A DNA stretch of 64,000 nt from Cladobotryum mycophilum (lineage: Eukaryota > Ascomycota > Sordariomycetes > Hypocreales > Hypocreaceae): NCBI GenBank assembly GCA_036429605.1, contig CM071590.1, positions 5,146,001 to 5,210,000 on the forward strand, written 5' to 3'. The first letter of the stretch is position 1; every line of letters starts with the position of its first letter. Shown here piece by piece: positions 12,139-25,835 of the stretch. A program made the position numbers and the translations under genes. The notes beneath the pieces are model-generated. The model did not search any database, was not told the DNA's origin, and was given only the letters and a program-made list of their open reading frames with translations.

Positions 12139-13490
12139 TCACCAATGAGGTGGGGGGCCCAAACCATTCACCCATCAAGCTTTCAGAAGTCTGACTTGAA
12201 TTTACTGTTCTTGAGCACTCAGAGTTGGGAACAATTTTTGTGTCGAGTCTGTCTCAGTGGCGTTTTGAAGGTTGAGGTTGCCCTGGCTATTTGCGATGGA
12301 ATGAACCGAAATGATATGAAATGTGCAATATGAAGCATGAAATGCGTGGTATGCGAGTAGCATATGCAGCTATACTAATCATCCTTGGATGGATCTCTAA
12401 TACATGAAGAATTACGGTACATTTTTTATCATTTATGTGAGACTCGACGATATGCGTAGTGTATGGAGTAGACGGGACTCAGTAGAGAAACCCAGCGCAC
12501 AGCATCAGACAATATCCTTCCAGCCAGGCACATTCATACCTGTTAGTTTATTAGTCTCAAGATAATACATATGTTCAATTTACACTTCTCTAGTATTACA
12601 TGTCATACAGATCTGTGGCCGCGTTTCTCAGATGTTGTCAACAACAAAAGTGTATCTAAGCGCACAATGTTTTAGACGAGACCAACGCTCAGGAATGCAC
12701 CTCAAATGATAGGGCGGGATGGCTATTGCATTAAGCTCCAGATTACAATAACATCATAATTATAGAACCCGTCCCAAAATTCAAACATTTTAAAACTCAA
12801 CATATTATTTCGGAATAACAACTAATAAACTACTCATCCTGTAGATACTTTGGAAGGGATCACAATTTGCTCATGCTTACCCTATAGTTATCATATTTCT
12901 TCTTCAGATTCGTGGACCGTCTTTTTGCGTGATAGAAATCCTACTAATTGCGTATAAGAGGTTGGCTGGATATGATAGTGCGGATACAGCTCATGTGTAA
13001 ATCATGCAAGGTATCCTCATACCCCAGATGTGTTATAACGGCTTCACTGGAACATCACTGTCATCAACATTATACAAACGGGCCAAAGGTGGAAATGAAC
13101 AATTAAACTTTCAGGTTTGTCACACCCCAATGTCCACAACATTCCTCACGGCCCGGCCGATCAATGTTCTAGACAATGGCTTGGCTCAACGTTACAATCA
13201 TACCCATCACAAGGTGAACCAAAGTCATCACAGACAATTCCAAGGTATTGAAATATTGATTGTCATTACTAGCAGCTACCGCGCTGATCCTAGTCTAATT
13301 TATCAAACAAATGCTCATTCGCCATGTTTACCCTCTTTGACTGTATACCCAAAAGAAGAAAATACCCCCGATCCAGTTCATTACTTCGTTCATCCTTTCG
13401 TTCACCCCAGTACCCGATTTCGCTTAGAGGCATTAGGCCCGATTTCCCCATTTGTAATCTTTGTATTCCGTGCATGGTAGGAGACGGATT
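12139..13490. other. Intergenic region between the NLR and the fasciclin gene
   Basis: This is AT-richer than its neighbours. An open frame at 13004-13480 has no family match and no plausible domain. The genes on both sides converge on this region, so it should hold two 3' ends and no promoter is required. Confidence 0.5.
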
Positions 13491-14859
13491 TTACATCAAC
13501 ACCATTCCGGCGCCGACACCGATCATTCCCAGCGCGGCACCAGCCATGACGTGCGCTGTGGCCATAGCTTGAGCAGCGCCGGCCTTGCTGGAACTCGACC
13601 AGAGACTCGTGGCGGTGGTGGTCGCAATGGTGCTGTTGTCAGCCGTGGTGGTGACAGGGCAGTCGGTCGTGCAAGGCAGCGCCGAGGTGAAAGCGTTCTT
13701 GACCGTGCTGACGGGGAACACGGGAGGCTGGGTGACAGCCGTAGGGTTAGGGATGGCAAGGTTGGCGTCAGGGTTGAGCACATCGGAGATGATGTGTAAA
13801 ATACCGTTGGCGAGCAGAATGTCAGGCTGAACAATCTGCGCAGAGTTGATGTACTTGTTGTTGCCGGACTGGCGGACAGTAATGCTTTCCTGAGTAGTGT
13901 TGGAGGCCAGCGTGGGGAAACGCGAGCCGTTGGTCAGGGCAGATGAAACAAGAACCTTGCCGGGCACAATGTGGTATCCCATGATGCGGGCAAGCTTATG
14001 GGCATCCATCTTGTCAAGACTGCCGCCAACAATGTCCAGGGCCTTGTCAAGAGGAGCGAAGACGGTGATGTTCTTCGCATCCTGAATCTCAGGCATGAGA
14101 TCAGAGGCGTAGAGAGCGCCAAGGAAGTTGGGAAGCTTGAAAGATTCGACGGTGACGTTCAAAGGAGCAGGCGGGATCAAGAGATTGTCTACAACCTGGA
14201 TAAGACCACCCTGGAAAGAAATATCGGCATCGGTGACGGTGCATCGGGTACCCAGACTGGTAGTGAAGATGACCTCATTGCCAGGCTGAATATCGATCAG
14301 GACGTTCTGGCCGCTCGTGACATTTGTGTATCTGGGATCTGTCAAGAGGGTAGGGCGAACGATGGTGGGGCCAGAAGGAAGAGAGCCGGTGAGGACGGTT
14401 CCCTGAAGGATATGATATTGCAGTAGAGGAACGGTGGTTTCCTTGTCATCGGGGTTCCAGATGCCATTCAAGGCAGTGTAGGGCACATTCTTGAAAGCAT
14501 CATTGGAGGGCGCAATGATCTAAGCTCAAAGTTAGCGATTATGAAGGCAAAACTCGAGTCCCGAGTAGCTGGTTCGCGTGGATCATTGCGGTTTGAAACG
14601 GCTGTCCAAGCTTTGGGGAAAAGGCGGACTTACGGTGACACCATCGTAGCTGGGCAATTGGAGCAAGATATCAGGATATTTCTGTGAGAATGTTAGCTAA
14701 TCGACACTTTTTACTCCATGAGAAGCTGCAAACACATACCTGAATCAAATCATAGTATGTGGAAAGATCAGAGTTGCCTTTTAGAACAGTTCCCAAATCC
14801 TTGGCGGCAGCAACCAGAGCAACAAGGCCAGCGAGGCCTAGCAAAGTCTTGGAAGGCAT
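13491..14859 (-). CDS. Secreted, probably GPI-anchored protein with two fasciclin (FAS1) domains
   Basis: FAS1 proteins are cell-surface adhesion or matrix proteins. Three exons read 14859-14740, 14681-14634 and 14519-13491, giving 398 residues with GTATGT and GTAAGT donors. The protein begins with a signal peptide (MPSKTLLGLAGLVALVAAAKD). The first FAS1 domain carries IIAPSNDAF and later LLQYHILQGTVLTG. The second carries ITVFAPLDKALD, IMGYHIVPGKVL and ILHIISDVL. A Ser/Thr-rich segment (TTTADNSTIATTTATS) precedes a hydrophobic C-terminus (VMAGAALGMIGVGAGMVLM), as in GPI-anchored wall proteins. There are several NxS/T sites. The paired H1/H2 motifs make the family secure; the role and anchor are inferred. 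Confidence 0.92.
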
Positions 14860-16581
14860 CTTGTGTATGATAGATATTCCAACAGTAACAACACAACCAA
14901 TTGGACACAATGCAACAAACAATTGAGGGTATCTTGAAGTTAAGAGGAGAGGTTTAAAAGCATGTGTGATCGGCCAAAAAAAAAATTAACCAAAAATAAA
15001 AAAGGATGACGGCGGCCCAACTTTTGCGCTTTTGTCGCCCGTTCAATGCAAGCAGCGGCGCCGAAGTGGATCTCGTTGCTTTCTAACACGGGATGGGGGG
15101 ATGGATGATCTTGATAGAGAACGGCCGGACTCTCGAGGGCTGAAGCTGAAGGCTATGACGACGGACCCCCAAAACAAACGGTAATGGCTCCAAAAATCTG
15201 TCAACGGAGCGGGAAAATAGACGCCTCCTTTTCTTTTTTGGGGGAAACGAATTGGGGCTGGATCGAGTTTTGAAAAGACCGGAAGAACGTGCCGCGGTGA
15301 GAGTTGGGAGGAGAAGTAAGAGGAGAGAGAGAGAGAAAGAGAGAGGTTTTGATAGCGGAGGGTATGGAGAAGTGAGACTCTGTATGCCACGGCACGGACA
15401 GCAATGCGTTCAGCTTCAGGCCCCTCAAATAAAAATAAAATAGAGATGGCACAGTAAGAAAGAAAAGAAAAAGATGGAGAAATTGCAAAAGCCCGATAGG
15501 TAGAAAAAAACAAAGGATCATCAGGTACGAGCCCGAACATGGAGCGAGAGAGGAAAAGTTGCTGCACGCCCTAAAATGAGACCGCTGTCATGACGATCAA
15601 CGGCTCTACCTGCCGACTTTGCGTGTCTCCCAGCACCTTCCATTCTTTCTGGTTACTAATTCGGTACCTACGAAAGGGTACATACGTCAGAGGTAGCCTA
15701 TCCCGGCAACGCAATGCAGCTGCATACATACAAAGTACGGAGTAGGCATCTCTCTGATAATTCTTGTAATGTCCACAGAGCATCCATTAACACCACCCCC
15801 AGCCTGTCGCCTGTGCTCATTTCATCACATTGCATCACAGTTTCTTTTCGGGCATGTTCCTGGGAGGGATGGAAGACGGATCGGCACAGACAATTACCTG
15901 ATGGCGCAGTGCTCGCTAGAGGGCGCTATAACTGTAGCTGCTTGTTTAGTTGGTTGGTCTATATTAGTTCCCCTCCTCCCTCCTCTCCCCTTGGGACTGC
16001 AGCCGCTAAACACCACCAGCCAGCGCCAATCGATCCATGGATGCGGCTGGTTATCTCTCTCTCAGACCAGGGCAGGGGAGGGCTCTCTCTCTCCCTCTAA
16101 CAACTTTGACGCAACTCGATTCAACCACCCGCCACACAACGTGGACGGGCTTGATGAGATGAAGGAATGGCGCTGCCACTCGGCCGCAGATGGCGGTCGT
16201 TTCATCTTGGATATCTTTGATCAGGAAAACTCAAATAAGATAAGTCGGTCAATCAGTCAATTAAAGAAAAAAGGGGGCTTTGTTTTGTAGCACGTCGTTA
16301 TCATCACATCAAATCAGCCGTTGCCGCTGTTGCCTTGCTATGACGAACGAGCCTGTGTTCAGATCCCCTCCATCCTCACCTCACCTCCAACCTCCAACCT
16401 CAGCTTATCACCGGCCCCATTACGAGTTTTTCTGAGACAAAGCATGCAGTGTTTTTTTTTGCTGGCCCCCTCTACCAGCCCGTATTCTCAACGAGCTGAT
16501 GGTTTCCACGCTGAGCAAGGACATACCACACCATCCCACACATTAGCAGTATCCATCCTACCTACCTACGTGGGGACAAAA

Positions 16582-16602
16582 ATAATTGTTAACAACAATT
16601 AT
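16582..16602. repeat. Short perfect hairpin
   Basis: Arms ATAATTGTT and AACAATTAT are exact reverse complements around a three-base AAC loop. No T-tract or neighbouring gene suggests a terminator. It may be chance in AT-rich DNA or a protein-binding site. Confidence 0.5.
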
Positions 16603-19112
16603 CCTTGCATACAAGAGAAACAAAAAGAACCCCTCCTAAAAAGGGGATGGTAAATGTGGTCGAAAATGACACCTCGGTTACACACACCAAAGCATCAGTG
16701 ACGTCTCCCTTACAGTAGTTTATGCGTTGTCACCCAACTCTTGGCAGCAAATACGAGAAAACAAAAACCAAAAAAAAAACAAGCAGAACCACAATAGGCG
16801 ATGTAGTGAGGTGGTGAGGTGAGGTGGTGCCACTTTGTGTGGAACTTCACAAGCAACATCCTCTTTTCCCCCTGCAACCATACAACAACAAAAAAGAGTC
16901 AGCGTCGTGTTTCTTACTGGCTCGGCATCCTTTCCATGCCAGTTATGCATACGAAGCGTATAGGATGGAGGTCTGGGTGGGGCACAGTTGCGGCGCCGTC
17001 CTCCGGCACAACGGCACCGTGAGAAACGGACGTATAAGAGAGAGGACGCTATGGATCAAGTCTCATCCCTGGAGATGCCTCGAAGGGGAAATTGTGGCTT
17101 TCAAGCCTCACCTCGCACTTGAATTTTCCAGAAAGGATGAAAAGGAAAAGAAGAAAAAATACTTGTTAGCACCCGGATGGCTTGATGGCGCCTTTTCAAG
17201 AGATCCAGCTACTCTATATCGCTGATCCCAGTTCAAGCTCCACAACGGCCTCAAATCCATCACCTCGTACTTGGGCCGGCTGGTGGCGTTGGGCCGTTTT
17301 CTTCTGCAGGGACCTTTTTCAGCAGATAAGGGCTCGATTTTTTTCTCTCCCTTTTCTTGCTTGTTGCTATGGTGTTGTATCAATAGCCTTGGTGATGGCC
17401 GTTGTGATGGCGACATCAAAGTCAAATAACTCGCTGATACCAACTCATGCATGCGCGGTCGGCATTACTTGATTCGTTCACATGTCTCTGATCAGATAAT
17501 TTCCACACTTTACCTCGCGTAAACTTTGTCTCTATCATCGCCAGCCTTGCCGAGAGTTTAGTGCCTTTCCAGGAACGCGGAATTGACTTGGCAGATGGTT
17601 GTCTTTCGTGCCGAGATCAAGCTGTGGAAATTGAGCCACACTTTGGCGTCACTGTCATTAACCTTGTGTTCAAGGTCATCCAAGCTTCAGGTCACAAAAT
17701 GCAACAACACCTGCTGCTGCAAGGCGGATCCCAGTACCGCAAAGTCGGTCGCTGTGCTACCGTTGATTATGCCACTTGATAAGCCGTTGCTGCAATCGGC
17801 ATCTTGCTTTTGCGCGATAGGGAAGCATGCTCTTACATGTACGAGGATACGTGCAGCGTATCATTAAGGCGATGATCGACATTCGGGATCGGTGCCGGGG
17901 GTTGGTTGTCATAAAGAGCCCAGGATGGATGGCTGGAATGCAACGTTATCAGCACATGAAGGAAACAACTGACACTGCAAAGTAAAACACTTTTTGGGCT
18001 CAGTATGATTTGGAAAGCAACAAGACATTGTCACAGTGAGGGAGGATGAGAGCGTGAGTCAAAAAAAACAACGCATCACACCCGCAATACGAGACAATGT
18101 CGAAAGAAGAAAAATGGCTGGTCAGTATCCGTTGAGATGCTGCGACATGCAGCAAGAAAAACGCCATCCGTGATAAAAATAGCACCGTACCGATTGGCCT
18201 ACCAGGATCAGAGACCAGTGGGGCACCATCTCGCCGATCTTGGAAGCGATGCTCGCTTTTATCGTACTTGGGACACAACTCTAATGCATGTCGAATAAAG
18301 AGTCCAAGTAGGGAACGTGCTGCCTAGAGCAGCCGGCACAGATTTCGTATCGAAGTCCCCAACCGACAACAACCGGGCCTGTACACCGTACTTTGAACTC
18401 ACATATGAGCGTTGTCGGAGGGCTGGATATGGATATCCAAGACAAACAAAACTCCATGTCAAGGTATTGTTGATGGATGCTCTTTTTCCGGCGGGCGCAA
18501 GGCGGGTGAATAGTAATCGCAAAAATATTTGCCTGATATAGTCTCCAGTGTGGATTCACGAAGGACAAGGTAACAGTTTGAGTTTTTCTGCCCACTTGGT
18601 ACGAACTGCTAGTAGCAACCGAAACCATAGATCCATAGATGCCATGCAGAGTCGGTGGTGAACGGACTCTGTGGGGCGAGCTGCCTCAGCTTCAGGACAC
18701 CAACAAACAGACTGTGCTCGCCGATCGAGTTGGATCTTGCAACTAGGTGCAGTTCCAAGATATCGGAGACAAATATTGGGTGTTGGTAGTGTAAGAGAGA
18801 CCCGTTTATTGAGCCGTGCGGCGCAGCCAAGGATAGTTTTTTCTTCTCAGGGCGTCGTTCTCATAGGGTCGGCATGAGTCTTCCGAGGAGATTGTTGAAT
18901 GGCTTACATCTAGGTCAATTAGCTTGAATTCTCAATAAGTAGTTGGCTTGAACATGATCCAGATCCAGAAAGGATACAGTATCCACGTTGTTTGGCGTTT
19001 GGGGGCTTATGTGGTGGATAATGCTGCGCATGAATAAGCCATCAGCGGGCAAAGAAACGAGTTGAAGGCATCGTGGTGGTGTTTGTGCGGCAAAATCGGC
19101 CTAGCAAACCAT

Positions 19113-19130
19113 GTACCCATCGATGGGTAC
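19113..19130. repeat. Perfect 18 bp palindrome
   Basis: GTACCCATCGATGGGTAC equals its own reverse complement. It lies alone in a long non-coding stretch. A dimeric transcription-factor site is possible; nothing else in the flanks supports it. Confidence 0.55.
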
Positions 19131-21678
19131 CATAACAAAGTTCCTTAGTCGATGGATTTCCCAATTGCGCGGTACCCGAAAGTCTGACTGCTCCGCAATG
19201 TGGCATTTGAGTTTGTATGAAGAATCCTCCGAGTAGGTTTTTTTAACGGTGAAGCCAAGAACAGGAGAAAAAAACTGTTTTATCGAGGGGAACTGGTAAG
19301 GGTTTGAGTTTTACGGGCCGTACGAAACGAGTAACTGCCACCAACAAAACCACATGGCAGGAACGAGCAACATCAACAAGGTCCAAATTGAGTTTAGAAG
19401 TCACGCATGGAACTTTGATAACTTGGGCATTTGTATACGGAATCCAATGCAATACTGGCCAAGAGGACACCCTTCCAGAATATCTATGACGTTTTAAAAC
19501 CCACTTTCTGTCTAACAGATGAGGAAAAATCTCTCTTTTCTCATCTCCTTTAGGGTATGATAGATTGCTTGGCGGTTTAGTCCAATGTATCGTCTTGGCA
19601 AAAGGACGTGTTGCAGCATGTCTGACTGACTGACTGACTGAACACTTTAGGACTCTCGCGCTGTTCTACCAGTTTAGCCTAGAGCCATGGACTCGATAGG
19701 GTTCTTCTGCAGCTACGAGATAGTGCCGTTTATGCCCTGGCTCCATGTAGCACGGAAGAAGAGGTGGGTGGGGAGGGGGCGTGTGTTCAAAGTGCAGGGT
19801 GACAAGGGTCTCTGCAAGGGACAAGGGGGATGGAACGATTTTCACGTTCAAGCCACAAGCACTCAAATTCAGCCACACGTGCTGCCGCTTTTTCGTTGCT
19901 GCTTTTGTCGATTTCGTCTTGCCGCTTTTCGAGGCAGGCCAGGGGTTACTTCGGCCTGGAGAGAGTTCCACCACGGTGACAAGGGAGTGTGTGTGTCCAC
20001 CCACGCAAGAATCCCACCATGGCTCACACACCACACTTTGGCGCCGAGGATGCATTATCCCAGCGCTTCCAGTTCACCGACGGCGCTTCAGTTGGTCTGA
20101 CTTGACTTGACCATCTCGTGATATCTTTTTTTGCCGCCGTCACTTGTGGATTTTGTTTTGAAAGAGTCATTCAGCGCGTCTCGCTGCACAAGAATGCCAG
20201 GACAAGGAGACGAGAAACAAGACATGCTCATAAGCGCGCAGACGCAGTGTCAGAATGTCTCTTGCCATCATCATCACACAAAAGAGAGACAAGTTACCTA
20301 TCTGTTGGCACGGGTGATGGGGGTTCCGTCGATAGTTTGCATCGACAGATAAAGGAAAGAGAGAGAGAGAGAGCCTTGGCAATTCATCAATTCACTGATT
20401 ACGATTACGATACGAATATTGACCTGAAAGGAAATGAGGGCTGGCGGGCTCCAAGTAGGGTCTGGGCCTCCGAAGTGGCCGTGAGTGACAACGATATGAT
20501 AACGTAGCACCACATTTTCGAACTCGCAGAGATGCCCGTTCAAAGTCTGTCCGATAAGGATCCAATAGATATGGTATACACCAGGCACGTGTAGGTGAGG
20601 TGTGTGCAGTTGCTAGGGACGACAAGACATGGCATTTCCATATAAATGCATGACGATTATTAACAAGAGGATTGATACTCCATATATTGACATGAAATAT
20701 TGATTGATGACGGTGCATTGTCAGATTTGACATGGAGGATAATCTCGAGTTTCCCCGTCTCTTATTTACCCAGCGGAGTTGGGAGAGAGCGAGAGAGAGA
20801 GAGCTGATACCAACAGCTGGATAAAGCTGGATGCTGGGTTGGGATTCCGTCCGTGATGGTTGCGTTGAGGTGGAAAAAAGGGAAGGGAAGGATGAATTCG
20901 AACGTGCGAGGGTGGAACGCACACACACACACGGGCAGGCAAAGTAAAAAAAGATACGTACCTTGTAGCACCTACCGCCCAGCTTTTAGTCCAGCTTAGC
21001 ATGGATTGATGCCATCTTGGACGCACACACCCTCCCCATCACCTAAACATGCACAGGTTCCAGTTCCAGGCCCCAGAGCAGGGATTCTTTCGCCTGCAAC
21101 ACACGCTTCTGCTGGCTGGCTGGCTGCTGCGCTGCACCAAGACGAAAGAGAGAGCTAGAAGAAAAAAAATCCATCAACCCAGAGCCGGATCGAGGGAGGA
21201 AGAGAGAGGGAGACTCCACTGGCGGGCGGGCTGGGCTGGGCTGGACTTTTTCGACACACGCCGGGCCACTCCGCCGCCTCCAGCCCAAGCATGGACACCT
21301 TCAGGGCTGGTGGTGCTGTTTCTGGTGCCGCGGGTAGGCCGCAGAATTAGCTGTCCAGTATTACTCGGTAGGTACCAAGAATCCAGTGGATGGATGGACA
21401 GATGGAGCAAAGCTGTCCACCATTCCAGGACGCTGCTTAAGCGCAGCACCATTCCGTTCACTTCTACCATCTTTTTCCTCAAAGATCTTTCTTTGTCGTC
21501 TCTCTCACTCTCACTCACTCACTCTGTTGGCCCTCCCTCTTGGATAAAATAAACTCTTGCCTTTTCCGTCATCTCTCCATCTGTCAACGGAACTCCATTC
21601 GTTCCAGGCAGAGAGCTGGGAATAAACATCCAAACATCTACTACATTCCTGCCACCTTGCACCCACACCTTCGTTTCC

Positions 21679-21705
21679 CCCATCATCATCATCATCATCA
21701 TCATC
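21679..21705. repeat. CAT/ATC trinucleotide repeat in the GH16 leader region
   Basis: About eight uninterrupted ATC units lie roughly 150 bases upstream of the GH16 start codon, inside a pyrimidine-rich tract typical of fungal core promoters and leaders. Confidence 0.8.
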
Positions 21706-21846
21706 CCCATCATCGCTGAGCGACAAGCATATAGCGTTTTTTTCTTCTGGTACGGCTGTAATAAGTCGTAGCCAGTTCTTGTTCATCTAATTCTTAATAA
21801 CTCTCTTCCTCTCTCACCATCACCTATAATATCTTCTTCAACAACC

Positions 21847-23334
21847 ATGGATCAAGAGTACTATGGCCGGCCGCCGGTCGTGCCCTCAGCGGCGACTTCG
21901 CAGGCTCCAACCCCCTCCGCCCTGGCAGTCCCAACACCGACGGCGAGCGTAACCCATTCGATGGCGGTGATGCTGCTTCTTCACATCGCCCCAACCCATT
22001 CCAGAGCCCGGATGCTTCGCGGCCTGCCTCAAGCTTCGACTCGTCCAGCAATGGCGGTCGATTTGAGGAGCGTGGTGCGCGATACTTTCACTCTCGATTG
22101 GTCAAGAAGGGCGAGATTGAGAAGCCCTGGTTGGAAAAGGTCGACCCCAAGGAGAAGTGGGTCACCATTATGCCCCTCATCGGTATCCTCATTGGTTTGG
22201 CCATCTCTGGTTTCCTCATCTGGGACGGTTTGAGCAGTGTCGTCCACCACAAGTACTGCCCCGTGTTGGATGATGACTTCAGTGGTGGTCTCAACCCCAA
22301 CGTTTGGACCAAGGAAGTGCAAGTTGGCGGCTTCGGGTAAGACTTGATTTCCTTGAAAATTTACCCCACATGTAAACAATTGACTAACAATGGTTTGTAG
22401 AAACGGCGAGTTTGAGCAGACTACTGGCAATGATGAGAACGTCTTTATTCAGAATGGCCATCTCATGATCAAGGCAACTCTTCAGGACGCAGATCTAGTT
22501 GGAAAGAACAATGTCATCAACTTGCTCAAGGATGGCACTTGCACGTCCAAGGACTGGTATTCATGTGTCGCCGCTACCAACACCACCGCTGGCAACTCTA
22601 GTATTGTACCTCCCACCAAGTCTGGCCGTATCAACACTATGAAGGGCGCCAAGCTCAAGTACGGTCGTGTTGAGGTCACCGCCAAGCTTCCCGAGGGTGA
22701 CTGGCTTTGGCCCGCTATCTGGATGTTGCCCGTCAAGGACACCTATGGACCCTGGCCTGCGTCTGGCGAAATTGACATCATGGAGTCGCGTGGCAACAAC
22801 CACACTTACGGACAGGGTGGAAACAACGTCGTCTCTTCTGCGCTGCACTGGGGCCCCGACCCTGCCAACGATGCCTGGTGGAAGACCAACAACAAGCGCC
22901 AGGCTCTTCACACCACATACAGCTCTAGTTTCAACACTTTCGGTATGGAGTGGTCCGAAAAGTACCTCTTCACATACGTCAACACCCGATTGCTCCAGGT
23001 CTTGTATACCAACTTCAAGAAGCCCATGTGGAAGCGAGGTGGCTTCCCCGACTCTACTGCCAACGGCACCCGACTCCTCAACATCTGGGCCGAGACTGGC
23101 AATGACAACACTCCATTCGATCAGGAATTCTACCTCATTCTTAACCTTGCTGTCGGAGGCACCAACGGTTGGTTCGAGGACAGCAAGTCTGGCAAGCCTT
23201 GGCTCGACCACTCTGAGAATGCCAAGAAGGACTTCTGGGACTCCCGAGACTCCTGGTACCCCACCTGGAAGCAGCCACAGCTGGAAGTCAGCCGCGTTGT
23301 GATTCAGCAGCAGTGCGATGGTGGTGAGCTGTAA
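21847..23334 (+). CDS. Type II membrane-anchored GH16 family (laminarinase-like) protein (frame broken once)
   Basis: GH16 enzymes of this clade cut or bind beta-1,3-glucans of the wall. The N-terminus (MDQEYYGRPPVVP) is cytosolic and Pro/Ser-rich, with PGSPNTDGERNPFDGG in the second frame. A signal anchor follows near residues 104-128 (TIMPLIGILIGLAISGFLIW). The outer domain has the catalytic signature GEIDIMES near residue 286, preceded by WPAIWMLP, and HWGP and LAVGG further on. An intron at 22337-22400 (GTAAGA to TTGTAG, CTAAC branch) joins GGFG to NGEFEQ. The first frame, from the only good ATG, gives way to the second across the C5 run at 21911-21915, where a sixth C would join them. 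No splice site fits the shift. An endo-glucanase or a non-catalytic glucan-binding role are both possible; the E-x-D-x-x-E residues favour an enzyme. Confidence 0.88.
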
Positions 23335-25770
23335 AGCTAGGATTGCACGACATGACAGAAAAAAAAGCGAAACATTACTAAAAATCGCATTCTACACAAT
23401 TTTCTTACTCATTGGGCACAGCATGGTTAATAATAGACATGACGGATGGTGACAGCTCTTAAAATCTTGGATATTTCTGGCGACAGGCAGGGGGAGGCGA
23501 AGCGGCATTGGACGATGGACTTATATATATACACTTGTTTGGTTGGTTAACTGATGGCACTGGTGGTCATTTTGGGCAGCAGAGAGTCGAAATGTTTCTT
23601 GGATACTTCCATAGGTACTTGTTGACAAGGCACGGCGTTTTTTATTATCGTTCATCTACTTTTTTGGCCATTCTTCTTCTCCAATGATCAAATTTCCCCT
23701 TCCAAGTTTGTGCTTGTGACACAACAGGAGACAATGATCCGGGGAAGATACAAGGCCTTGATGACGCATTTGATGAAATAGTGAATACAAAGAAATTAAA
23801 AAGAAACAATTTTTCTTCCCGGGAGGCGCCGCCAAGGTGACATTGACATTTGACGTCAAAATGTAATATTGAGACATTTTGGAATAGACTGCTCTCACAA
23901 CCGTGGTTTGGGTAACCACCCACCCAACAAAGACAGGACTAGAGAAAATAGGAAATGAAAGACAAAGAGAGAGAGAGAGCACCGGGAAGAGCGTTTCCCG
24001 TTATCTTGGCGAACGCCCAAGCAAGGCAAGGCAAGATTAGGCAAGGATCATTACTTGGCCTACGTGTTTGACCTCAATTTCTTGATATCTCTCTCTTATC
24101 TGTTGGCTACGGGGCCATGCGCAGGCAGCGGAGAATTACAATCTTACAAGCACAATCTTGATGGGGGCAAAGTGTCCCGGCCGATGGACGTTGGTTCCGG
24201 ATGCGCGGTAGATAGTGGTAGTGGTGGTAGTACAAGTAGATGCTTTTGGGGGCTGAAGGGGGAGACGGGCGACCTAACAACGAAAAAGGAGTTCAGTTCG
24301 AGGAGGATGACAGACCTGAAGCAGTTTGAAGTTCAGCCCTCTTTTTGGGGCTATTTCCCTAGTATCTAGTACCTGAACAAGAAAACGTGCGACCCGCGGA
24401 AAGGTTCAAGAGCCGAGTTTTTTTTTTTTTTCTTCCTCTTTCAGGTTTCATGACAAGAGATCCACCAAGCCGTTGAGAGAGGCGAGGAAGGGTGTGAAGA
24501 CAGAGAGAGAAAAGAGGATCTGGGTCAAAGCGAGGGGGGTTTCTTGGCGAGAAAGGACGTTGTGCAACGATCAATCATGGTAGCGAGAAAAGAAAAACTG
24601 AACAGGATCCTTCACGTACATACATGCATACACACACAAGAAAAAGGAAGTAATTTACTCTCTCGTATCGGCTTTAATCTTGCATATACGGATACAGCAC
24701 GGGAGTGCGTTGACTCAAAGGACATGTCAAGAAAGTTCAGACATGCACCCACCCATCCATCCAATCCATTTCTCAAAAGACATGGCGGGATGTTGCCTCG
24801 GAGAGAGCCGTATTGCTGGCCACATTTTCGTTTTGGGCATTGATCAGCAATCTATCTATATGTTTGCAAGGATGATTTGTCATGACAGGCTGAATTGGTG
24901 GTAGTAGACGGTGAAGTTTTAGCCCTTTTTTCTTTTCTTTCCCCCCTTGTTTCTTTCTCTTTTTACGGGTATCTTAGATCTCATTCGACGGACGACGACG
25001 GAAAGGCCAGTGCGGGAATGTGATGAGGCTGAAGGGAACACGTGTGATGGTTACGGTCAATAAGTGGCATGGATGGTGATAAGGCTGTCCAACAGCAGCC
25101 ACACACGCACACATGCGAGCACAGATGCAAGCCCGATGTGATGTGATATGATAGCCCCCTTTTTTGATAGATAGATGGGGGATGCTATCATTGACCGCGC
25201 TGATGGCGTTCTTGATTGTGCGCGCTGGGAAAGGTGAAGTACGTAGGTGGTGTGTGGGTGAGTGAGTGAGTGGGTGTGAAGCTGATACCGTCGGTGAAAA
25301 AGCAATTGAGTGCTGACCAAAGATTGATAAGGGAAGAAAAAACCCGAAAACAGAACTTACTCGTGCGTACGTACCTGTTCATGTAAGTAAGCAAAAAGCC
25401 ACCGCCACACACACACACGGAATCGATCAGGCACCAAAAAACTTTCTCTTCGATATCTCCGATGGGATGGGGGTCCCTCTTTTGTTTGTGACTATCACCA
25501 AAAGGGCGAGTTTGCTTTTTCAGCCGCAAAATAAAAGGCACCTTTTTTTTTGGTTTGCTTGGTCTGTGGTTTTGCCAAGTGAGGGTATCCTAGCACAGGT
25601 ACCTAACATTGGATGCGGAATATGCAAGATATCGGCAAACGGCAACTGCTCCCCTTTCTTTTTGTTGTTCTTTTAGTAGAAAGAGAGAGAAAACTCAACG
25701 AGCGGCCGCTCTACTGCGAGGATACGAATACATGATGGAGCTATGATGTTGGTGATGTTGAGGGTTTTTT

Positions 25771-25835
25771 ATTTTATTTTATTTTATTTTATTTTATTTT
25801 ATTTTATTTTATTTTATTTTATTTTATTTTATTTT
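25771..25835. repeat. ATTTT pentanucleotide array, 13 exact units
   Basis: Thirteen uninterrupted ATTTT units run from 25771 to 25835. It lies in the middle of the gene-free stretch, more than 2 kb from the nearest coding exon. Units this uniform suggest a young, length-variable locus. Confidence 0.95.

Larger units (their letters stand above)
14860..21846. other. Seven-kilobase gene-free stretch rich in simple repeats
   Basis: I find no protein gene, tRNA or rRNA on either strand. The many open frames of 60-180 codons are low-complexity Ser/Arg/Leu products of CT, GA and CA tracts. Visible items are a GA run near 15323-15345, a hairpin at 16582-16602, a perfect palindrome at 19113-19130, four CTGA units near 19624, a GA run near 20358-20374, CT-rich sequence at 21480-21540 and a CAT/ATC repeat at 21679-21705. 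The left edge is the divergent promoter of the fasciclin gene, and the right edge is the leader of the GH16 gene. Confidence 0.6.

Noticed and set aside
13004..13480. 158-codon frame downstream of the NLR
   Set aside because: No domain or signal; overlaps the expected 3' regions of two convergent genes.
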